Shown piece after piece: positions 1 to 8,500 of a stretch of 64,000 bases of DNA. The notes under the pieces were generated by a model, which searched no databases, was not told the origin of the DNA, and saw only the letters and a program-made list of their open reading frames with translations. The stretch lies in NCBI GenBank assembly GCA_934047225.1, contig OW204010.1:2384794-2448793 (forward strand), in the 5' to 3' direction. Both the position numbers and the translations under genes were made by a program. The stretch comes from Ypsolopha sequella (Eukaryota; Arthropoda; Insecta; Lepidoptera; Ypsolophidae). Within the stretch, counting starts at the first letter, position 1. Every line of letters begins with the position of its first letter.

Positions 1-348
1 TGATGGGGGGCCGCATGCGTCTTACTTACCGCGCGAAACATTTTATTTCATTCATCTCTTTCTTTCTTCTGCCGTCGCCGGTCTCTCTGTACCTATTCCC
101 TATTCGCTTGCACATGCACGATTGCACGGAGTGGAAGACAGCAGTAAACTCGTCTCGCGTGGTCATTACGTCAAGCTAAATTGAACCGTGTTTCAACTGA
201 GATAAGGAAACACGTGAAAATCAAGTGAGTTAACTCACTGATAAGTTCAGTAATTTGAGATGACTCATTTGAGTCGATCACTCATGAGTTATTTACAGCA
301 CCGGGTAGATTTAATATAACACTATACAAACATCGTTCTATTCCGAAC
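1..348. other. Left flank, no gene seen
   Basis: AT-rich sequence with a small cluster of GAGTYAACTC-like palindromes around 225-290 (agtgagttaactcactgat). No coding frame, RNA gene or repeat of known type is visible. Confidence 0.4.
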
Positions 349-1104
349 AATGTTTATCTATAGTCCGTGTTTTTATACATGACGTTAGTAGTAAACAAAG
401 CTCACTCCATCACATATCACGACATTCCGAAACAATCACGCAACGTAGATTACCACAGTAAGTTACAGACACTAGTTTACACACTCATGCATTAATTATC
501 ACTGAAAAATGCTTAAAATTGTCATTTTAAATAACATTTTTAGGTAAAATTGTACTTTTACGGAATTCCTGTACACAGACTAAATAAATTCACAGAAGAG
601 TTTGATATTTCGTTTTAGAGATGGGATAACGTAACGTGAATAAAAGATCGATATGCGAGATGACGAAATGTTTTTGTCGATTATAGAATAGAATAGTATC
701 ATGTTTATTTGAAACATAATATATATTTGGTACATTAAATTATAGTTCAAACTTAAAGCTAGCACAGAATGTACCATGGCGCTGATTTTTAGCGGATGCC
801 TAGTACTTAAATTAAACATAAATTGTTAAATAAAATGTAAAACAATGACTTTATAAATATTGCACAAAATACAAAATATAAAATACAGTTAGGTTTACAA
901 TGAGAAAGTTCGACTTACATTCGTTTATCGACGGCGAGATATTTAGTTGACTTCGAAAAAATAATCGCGATTAATCGAGACAATCGATAAAAATATCCGT
1001 CATTGCGCATCGCTACCCATCCCTACGAAATGTAAAATTTTATTGGTACGCCATTGTTGATTATCACTTACGTCAAGTATAAAAACACGGACTATAGAAA
1101 CATT
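349..1104. mobile_element. Foldback / MITE-like element, ~756 bp
   Basis: The two ends are inverted copies. 'ctatagtccgtgtttttata' begins at 358, and its reverse complement ends at 1097. The similarity extends outward into aatgttt / aaacatt and inward, more weakly, for about 60 bp in all. The interior is AT-rich and contains no convincing reading frame, so this looks like a non-autonomous DNA transposon. It lies just 3' of exon C of the FNIII gene, presumably in the next intron. No clear target-site duplication was identified, so the superfamily is not assigned. Confidence 0.6.
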
Positions 1105-1140
1105 ATTCCACTTTTGACATTAATTTTATCATTTACTTAC

Positions 1141-1422
1141 CAATATGATCCGTTGGACAGTTATCACTCACGCCAGCTATATTTTCAGCTACAACCATAA
1201 ACAAATATTGTGATATAGTTCCATCGAAAGTTATTTTATTAGCTTCTAGTTGATCAGATGATACGTTTCGAAAGATTTGCCACTGTTGGGTGCAATTGTT
1301 CCGATATCTGTACTTTATTATGTACTGAGTTATATTAGAACTGCCCGTATCGTCGGGTTGATTCCATTTAATTGTTTTATTCGCAAAAGTAATGTGTGTA
1401 TTTTTCGGGCACGATGGTTTCA
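1141..1422 (-). CDS. FNIII receptor gene, exon C
   Basis: This is the third recognisable exon of a minus-strand gene encoding fibronectin type III domains. The acceptor reads ...TTACATTACAG at 1423, and the donor is GTAAGTAAAT just below 1141. The exon starts by completing a codon left open by exon B and ends with one base of the next codon, so phases match (1 to 1). The protein has the FNIII pattern of a tryptophan strand (IKWNQPDDTGSSNITQYIIKYR) near its start and YLFMVVAENIAG near its end. Several N-glycosylation sequons and isolated cysteines fit an extracellular segment. Together with exon B this suggests a single-pass receptor, possibly of the insect Domeless cytokine-receptor type. That name is inference: no transmembrane or cytoplasmic exon lies in the window, and the gene should continue beyond position 1. 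Confidence 0.65.
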
Positions 1423-2456
1423 CTGTAATGTAACGTGACACAATTACATAATTATCTGTGACATTGAAATGAAGCGAATTTGAATGCCACTGAAGACGAC
1501 CACAAGTGGGACGGATTCGTGGAAAAGTAGAAAAAGTCGAGTTTTTTAGTAACTAATATAAAACGTACTAAGCTATTTTGTTAAAAAAGATTTTTAAGGA
1601 GACTTTACAAATCCACATTTCGAATGCAATTTCACAATGAAATTAGTTAGGATTTCAGAATTACAGAAAAAAATAAAACAATGCACAGGTTTTTTCGGAA
1701 TTAAATTCTATCGAGAAAATTTCATCCAATCGCGTTTTTCTTCAGTAAGAATCATTTACCCAAAAATAAAATACGTAGATGACGTCATAGTGGAGTAAAT
1801 GGATTTGAAAAAAGCCCATTTTTTTATATCGCCTTAAGGGCCTTACTATCGCCAAATGGGTACTTTCTAAAGCCTACTCTTCGTTTATGGCCAAACCAAA
1901 AATAATGAAAAAATGTATTATGAATAACCAACTCTTAGACAACATATGCAACATTTTTCTTTTTCATACCACCAAAACTTCTACATGAATTTTTTTTTTT
2001 ACTGATTTGATAAATAGATAAACTAAATAGCTATAAACATAACATATGATTATTCAATCGAACAATCACATCCATGTGAAAAGTATAATTTTCTCCTATT
2101 TCGCCCTATCAAGGACGCAGCGAGCGTCGTAACAGCCACTATGCATTGCGCGCTGATATAAACGTTATTTCAATGTCGTTACCGTTGATATTCGTAGTGA
2201 CAAATATCGAGCTGCTAATTTGGCGATGGTAATCGCCTTAATTCTCGGGATTCTTGGGTTTTGCATTTACAGCCTGTTTATATCAAAAAGGTATTAAATA
2301 AAATATTTATTTAATTATTGTAGCACAATTGACTTGAAACTTACGATCTTTAATACTTATAATTCATTATGTTCCTCATTATGTTTTTGTTCGTCTGTAT
2401 GTTTGTTTTTGGTGTTTGTCTGTCTAATAAATCTAAATGAAATAAGTATAACTTAC
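1423..2456. other. Intron B-C of the FNIII gene
   Basis: Intron between exons B and C on the minus strand, with GT-AG ends. It holds AT-rich sequence and, on the opposite strand, a short frame with a hydrophobic segment (listed separately). Nothing else is recognised. Confidence 0.5.
2157..2297 (+). other. Possible plus-strand terminal exon with one membrane segment
   Basis: An open frame without an early ATG runs to a TAA at 2295. It contains about 22 consecutive hydrophobic residues (LAMVIALILGILGFCIYSLF) preceded by basic residues and followed by SKR. Overlapping AATAAA-like sequences follow directly (ttaaataaaatatt). This would suit the last exon of a small single-pass membrane protein. 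It lies antisense within the FNIII intron. No splice acceptor stands out and no other exon is visible, so it may be chance or a retro-fragment. Confidence 0.25.
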
Positions 2457-2813
2457 TAGGCACGGCTATATTGCTGGGATCTCCCACCACACAATACCAT
2501 TTCGGATCAGTCCATACATTTTTAGACCTCACTCTAAACTGATATAATTTTTTAAAATCCAAATGAATATCTAAATCATTCTCAGTCAGACGTAGATGTA
2601 TTTGTACTATTTTGTCCATGGGATCGGATAAGTCAGCAACTTTTTTCCATCTGTTGGTGTCTTTTGGTGCAATTTCTATTTGGTACAGGGTGTTCTTTCG
2701 TTCTGTCTCAGGCGAATGCCACTGCAGCACAACGGATCCGTTCCAATTATTATTTTTTTGAAACATTGATTTTATCGTCAAGTTTTGGGGCGGTACCAGC
2801 TGTCTTCTATATT
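2457..2813 (-). CDS. FNIII receptor gene, exon B
   Basis: This 357-bp exon has acceptor TTTTCCATCAACAG above 2813 and donor GTAAGTTATAC below 2457, phase 1 on both sides. It encodes one fibronectin type III domain. VPPQNLTI opens the first strand, VVLQWHSPE is the conserved tryptophan strand, YQIEIAP is the next strand, and LYQFRVRSKNVW followed by PKWY closes the fold. The last stretch sits where type I cytokine receptors carry the WSxWS-like motif. The domain would be extracellular. Exon A splices to it in phase through a shared codon, and exon C follows in phase. Annotation as a cell-surface FNIII protein is solid; the Domeless-like assignment is tentative. Confidence 0.7.
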
Positions 2814-3088
2814 CTGTTGATGGAAAATTAATCATAAAATTATCATAATCTTAAATTTTAACACTCCAATGCAGCTATTTTCTCAAATTTTTCTACATAA
2901 ACTGAATTAGTTCAAAAGTTTCCATTCTTCCTGTAATTGTGTCAGTAATGTCCGTGGTTTGCAGTCATAACACTATGTACGTACCATGTGTAATATTTAA
3001 TGTAAACAAATTCTACTGATCATAATGAACAAAACAAATGACTTGCTCGCTTGAAAATCACAGGTATTAAAAATTTGCGTACAAATGA

Positions 3089-3185
3089 TTTTTAGGGTTC
3101 CGTACCCGAAGGGCAAAACGGAATCATTAATGTCAGTCTACTGTCCGGTTGTCTGTCTCTCTGTCTGTCCGTCCATGTCACCGGT
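3089..3185 (+). repeat. Dispersed 'gttccgtaccc' repeat fragment
   Basis: Begins 'agggttccgtacccgaaggg' and runs into a (TGTC)n-rich tract. The same opening occurs at 22187. This family is widely dispersed in lepidopteran genomes (established knowledge). It is non-coding. Confidence 0.55.
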
Positions 3186-3317
3186 GCTACACCGGTATCT
3201 ATCTCAAAAACCTAGGTGGGATTTTGTAATTTCTGTATAGTATCTAGTTATTATTAGAGTGCATTACAAACTAGAAATAATCAGAAACAAATTTAAAAGC
3301 TCAGATATTTTGAAAAA

Positions 3318-3390
3318 ATTCCACCGGCCAGAATTTGAACCTGCGACCCCCTGCTTACATGACAGGTGCGTTACCGACTGCGCCTGATTT
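3318..3390 (-). repeat. tRNA-like (SINE-type) fragment
   Basis: Read on the minus strand, this shows an A-box-like AGTCGGTAACGC followed about 30 bases later by a B-box-like GGTTCAAATTC, with a possible anticodon arm CCTGT...GCAGG between. The acceptor stem does not pair and the base 5' of the anticodon is not U, so it is not a functional tRNA. A tRNA-derived SINE or tRNA relic is the likely origin. Confidence 0.45.
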
Positions 3391-3713
3391 ATTCAAAGCG
3401 ACAGATTTTGCAATAAAACATAATCTTCTGTATATTATGTATATAAGCTATATTTGAACAACAAATACTGAAATCGCCAATTTATAATGTACTTTTAGGT
3501 TAACGTCCCTGAATAACCAAACAACTTAATTTTGCAGTTTTAGTTTATACATTTTGTAGGCAATTATAAGTTTGTAACTTTTATTTAATTGATTTAAGTT
3601 TACTTATTTAAATGGTACAGAACCTACTCGCACTTGAACAGTTTTTTTTACCTGCGCGTATTTTGTTCATTGATGTAGTTTTTTATTATGATCAGTAAAG
3701 TATGTGGTTTAAT

Positions 3714-4553
3714 TCAATATGAAATACTGACTTGTAACGTTTCACAATAATTATTATTTATAATATAATTACCACATAGCTCCAGTGTGGCATATTGTGG
3801 ATCCGTCGCCATTATTAATTCAATATAAAATACTGACTTGTAACGTTTCACAATAATTATTATTTATAATATAATTACCACATAGCTCCAGTGTGGCATA
3901 TTGTGGATCTGTCGCCATTATTAATTCAATATAAAATACTGACTTGTAACGTTTCACAATAATTATTATTTATAATATAATTACCACATAGCTCCAGTAT
4001 GGCATATTGTGGATCCGTCGCCATTATTAATTCAATATAAAATACTGACTTGTAAGGTTTCACAATAATTATTATTTATAATATAATTACCACATAGCTC
4101 CAGTGTGGCATATTGTGGATCCGTCGCCATTATTAATTCAATATAAAATACTGACTTGTAACGTTTCACAATAATTATTATTTATAATATAAATACCACA
4201 TAGCTCCAGTGTGGCATATTGTGGATCCGTCGCAATTATTAATTCAATATAAAATACTGACTTGTAACGTTTCACAATAATTATTATTTATAATATAATT
4301 ACCACATAGCTCCAGTGTGGCATATTGTGGATCCGTCGCCATTATTAATTCAATATAAAATACTGACTTGTAACGTTTCACAATAATTATTATTTATAAT
4401 ATAATTACCACATAGCTCCAGTGTGGCATATTGTGGATCCGTCGCCGTTCAATATAAAATACTGACTTGTAACGTTTCACAATAATTATTATTTATAATA
4501 TAATTACCACATAGCTCCAGTGTGGCATATTGTGGATCCGTCGCCATTATTAA
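3714..4553. repeat. ~106-bp tandem array carrying an exon end and splice donor (8 copies)
   Basis: Eight near-identical units repeat with a period of about 106 bp; the motif catagctccag recurs near 3774, 3881, 3987, 4094, 4200, 4307, 4413 and 4513. On the minus strand each unit contains the last ~50 coding bases of exon A, the donor GTAATTATA and the first ~50 bases of the intron. Units differ by only a few point changes, and the last junction lacks 'attattaa'. The array therefore duplicated across an exon-intron boundary. Seven copies are orphan donors lying downstream in the intron. Confidence 0.85.
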
Positions 4554-4642
4554 TTCTCCTGCAGCGTAAGTCTTTACAACCTTGCTAATAAGAGTTTTTG
4601 TTTCTTTTTTTCCAGTCGCATCAAACGGCATCTTTCCCAGGA
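4508..4642 (-). CDS. FNIII receptor gene, exon A (5' end uncertain)
   Basis: A minus-strand open frame begins about 4642-4676 (no clear acceptor; an upstream in-frame stop is near 4678) and runs through MPFDATGKKETKTLI and MATDPQYATLELC to a donor, GTAATTATA, just below 4508. One base of a codon is left over, exactly what exon B needs, so the join is phase-compatible. The final strand resembles the end of an FNIII domain. The 3' half of this exon plus its donor is copied seven more times downstream in the intron. The true exon is taken to be the highest-coordinate copy, because only it is continuous with the upstream coding sequence. The first methionine could also be a start codon, but the context does not look like a gene start. 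Confidence 0.5.
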
Positions 4643-4756
4643 ACTTTTCAGGAATTAAATATAAAAATATAAGAACTTACTTTATGAACAAGATACTATT
4701 ACCACATGATGTAAAAAATAAACAAGTGAAAAAGTAATGACTGGTTCTGCTTTGAA

Positions 4757-4815
4757 AGCCTGTTATATCCAGCAGTGGACGAAGAGAGCCTGATGGATGG
4801 ATGGATAGATGGATA
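4757..4815 (+). mobile_element. RTE-type LINE 3' tail with (ATGG)n
   Basis: 'ccagcagtggacg' followed by a (TGGA)n tract is the 3' end seen on RTE-clade LINEs in insects, and it also occurs at 16240 here. Only the tail is present. Confidence 0.5.
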
Positions 4816-5042
4816 ATTAATAGCTTTTGCCCTCAGTTTTGGTCACGTGGATGCGTCTTTTGCGAATTTTTTATCAGCACCCCTTATAGCTTGCATAAGG
4901 GTTGTAATAAAACGAGTAACTGTAAATTAAAATTTTAAGTGACAAAAATTATTACTTTTACGTATTGTTTTGCTAAGTGAGCGACTGACTGCGAGTAACG
5001 AGAAATCATTAGAACAGCAACTTAAAAACATTCATTTGAGTT

Positions 5043-5484
5043 TGAAGGGGTTTCCCAGACTGGTCTGTTCGTCCCTTCGTGAATGTTGCTTGATGTTAAA
5101 GCCGCTGGTAGCCGATGCGAGCGTATGCCGTACCTGAGCCTTATTTTTGTGTCGGAATATCAAATAAATAAATAAAAGAGTCCCTAAACTCACCCCGTGC
5201 CGCACCGCCGATCACAAAATGGTTCACAGCTATGTCAGCTATTATTTCATGTGAATTGGTTATTTCGTTTACTCCGGGCCGCCCGATTCCTTTTCAGGTT
5301 TTTTCCATTGTGTTATGTCAAATCATTGACATAAAAATGCATAGACACGCCGCCCCAAACCAAAGAGTAAATATACCTAAATAAATACTCTAATACAATA
5401 AATGTTATGTGTCATGTGCATGTACCGCGAAGAGAACTAAAAATAAATAAAACCTTAGAGCTTTCAAGGCAACAAAACTAAACA
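5043..5484 (-). repeat. BEL 3' LTR (442 bp)
   Basis: Bounded by TG...CA on the minus strand (TGTTTAGTTT... to ...CCCCTTCA). It matches 11653-12094 base for base on reading. It contains AATAAA motifs and a short palindrome, gtcaaatcattgaca. Confidence 0.95.
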
Positions 5485-5500
5485 TTCCCCCGCCCGAGAA
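5485..5500 (-). promoter_or_regulatory. BEL polypurine tract
   Basis: On the minus strand, CGGGCGGGGGAA abuts the start of the 3' LTR. This is the expected position and composition for the plus-strand primer. Confidence 0.7.
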
Positions 5501-5583
5501 AGGCTAAAGCCTTTATCAACCAAAAAAACAATACTAAGTCAAAAAAAAATAAGATTGTGGTGAAAATAAAGCATAAATGAGAA

Positions 5584-8500
5584 CTATTCCAGAGGTAATC
5601 TACAAATTTTCACCACTGGCCGCAAAAGTGTCCCTGAAGAAGTTCTCAATTTTACAATCCGAACTACACCATCTTTTCCGGGAAGTAACTCAATAATCCT
5701 ACCTCTCCTATACTTCAGGGATGGTAGGTTTTCATCCTTAATCAATACGAGATCATTGATCTTAGGAGGATCCGTAGAATTTACCCATTTGTTACGCATT
5801 TGAAGAGAATGGAGATACCGATCACTCCATTGTTTCCAAAAACGTTGAGATAGTGCCTGCACTAACCTAAACCGATTTAGCCGCCCATCAGGCACATTCG
5901 ATAAATCATATTCCGGAACCGATAACAAAGGTCTACCCACCAAAAAATGTGCTGGTGTTAAGACTTCAAAATCCTGTGGATCTTGCGTCAATGGACACAA
6001 GGGCCTAGAATTTAATACCGCCTCAATTCTAATAAAAACCGTCGTAAGCTCTTCGAAAGTCAGAACTTGTTCTCCGATAACGCGCTTCAATAAACTCTTA
6101 GCAGATTTAACAGCTGCCTCAAATAATCCACCAAAATGTGGCGCCGCAGGAGCATTGAAGAGCCAGGAAATTCCCTGTTTAGAAGCCGCATTATTGAGAA
6201 CTTCCTGGGTGTCACGTTTGGCGAGATATTTTTGCACTTCCGTTAGGTGTGCGCTAGTACCTATATAATTTGAACCACAATCCGACCGCATAACTTGTGG
6301 CAAATTACGCCGAGATGTGAAACGATTCAAAGCCGCAAGAAACGCTTCTGTTGATAAGTCACTGACGACCTCTAAATGAACCGCTTTTGTTGTAGAGCAT
6401 ATAAAAACGCACAAATATGCTTTAAGAATTTTAGCATTCCGAAGCCGAGATGATTTAATTGAAAATGGTCCTGCAAAATCCGTTTGCACCGTATGAAAGA
6501 CTCCGATCGCATTAACCCGATCACCAGGTAACGCAGACATAATAGGTTCCGTTGGTTTTGCTTTAGTCTTAAAACAAAATATACATTTAAAAATGCGACT
6601 GCGTATCGCTTGCTTTCCCGAAATGATCCAAAATTGTTTTTGTAGAATAGCTAATAAAGCTGTAGCCCCGACATGACAATGAATTTTATGATAATGATCT
6701 ATGACCAATTTTGTCAATGGATGAGCCTTAGGTAGAAGCAAAGGATGTTTCCCCGAAAATGATAAGGCCGAATGCTCAAGTCTACCTCCAACACGTAATA
6801 AACCATCACCATCAATAAATGGTAAAAGTCTCCGCAACCGCAAAGAGCACTGTTTATCCCGATTTAAACTCCTAATATCCAATCCGAATTCTTCTGCTTG
6901 TGCCATTTTAACCAATCGATCCATAGCCCCCTTGCGTTCTGTAACCGACAGAACACCATCAATCCTCTTATCAGGATTTTTGGAATTATGGATAAATCTC
7001 AAGCAATAACCAACAACCGAGATCAGCATAGTCAGTGATCCGAACCGTAGAAATAAGGGATTAGATTCCGTTGTTTTTACAAATGCGACTGACTGCTGCA
7101 ACTTTGGTTTAACAGATTTCCGAAACCCAGGCAATTCCTTAGTTTCCACTATATTTTTGGGCCATGTATCCGGTTGACCTTTGAGCCATAGTGGTCCCCA
7201 CCATAAAGAGTGATCGAGCAATTCCAACGCCCGACAACCTCGACTAGCCACATCCGCAGGGTTCATTTCGGATGATACGTGTCGCCATGTCAATTCAAAA
7301 CCGCAATTATTTATTTGCAAGACCCTGTTTCCTTCAAACGTTTGCAAAAGGTGTGGAGGCGTTCGAAGCCAAGAAAGAACAATAGTGCTATCCGACCAAC
7401 ATACAATGTCCTCAATTGTTACAACTGCCTTAATGGAATCTGCCACATACTTTACGAGCCGCGTAAGTAAAACCGCACCCGATAATTCCAATTTTGGGAT
7501 TGTATGTTTATTACGAACTGGTGCTACTCGCGATTTAGCCATCAGCAAGGAAACTTTAACACCGTTCTTATCATCTACAGTCCTGAGATATACTGCTGCG
7601 CTGTAGCCAAGTTCAGACGCATCCGAAAAACCGTGAAGTGAAACAGACTTACTATCTCCTAAAGCAAATCGTTCAAGTCTTATCTTCTCAATCAGAGGTA
7701 AGTCCTTCACAATACCGCGCCATTCACAAACCACATCATCCGGTGGTGTTTCATCCCAAGACTGATTTAATAGCCATAAGCGTTGCATAAGAACCTTTCC
7801 TTGGAATATCACTGGGGATATCCAACCTAAAGGGTCAAAAGTTTGAGCTAAAGCCGACAAAATTATCCGTTTTGAGCATTTTTCCTCATTTTTAAGTTTT
7901 GTATGATAGGAAAAGCAATCATGATTGGGATCCCACTGAACTCCCAATATTTTAAAAAAGCCAGGTCCGTCTGTATTGTCAAATGTTTTAGGCTTCTCCA
8001 AATCCTCCTGAGGTATATCCCCTAATAACTGATCACTGTTTGAGACCCACTTACTCAACTCAAATCCACCTGAGCGAAGTAAGTCCGTCAGGTCCCTCTT
8101 CAGTTTTTTGGCTTCCTCTTCAGAGTCCGCCCCGCCAAGAATATCATCCATATACACCGAAGAGCGTAACAGGTCAGCTGCGTCTGGATAGTGATCCGCA
8201 CCATCGTCTGCTAACTGCCTTAGCGTCCGTATCGCCAAATAAGGACTGGACTTCATCCCGTAAGTCACAGTATTTAATTTGTACAATTGGAGGGGATCTT
8301 CCGGTGACTCCCGCCAAAAGACAAGTTGAAATTTCCGATCATCTTCATGAACCACTATTTGCCGAAACATCATTTTGATGTCAGTAGTCAAGACGTACTG
8401 AAACATCCTGAACTTGCAGATGATTTCCATGATATCCCGCTGCAGTTTAGGGCCTGCATGAACACAGTCATTAAGACTTGCTCCAGAAATGGTATTACAA

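Noticed and set aside
3318..3390. Functional tRNA gene
   Set aside because: A and B boxes are present, but the acceptor stem does not pair and the anticodon loop lacks the conserved U; kept only as a tRNA-like repeat.
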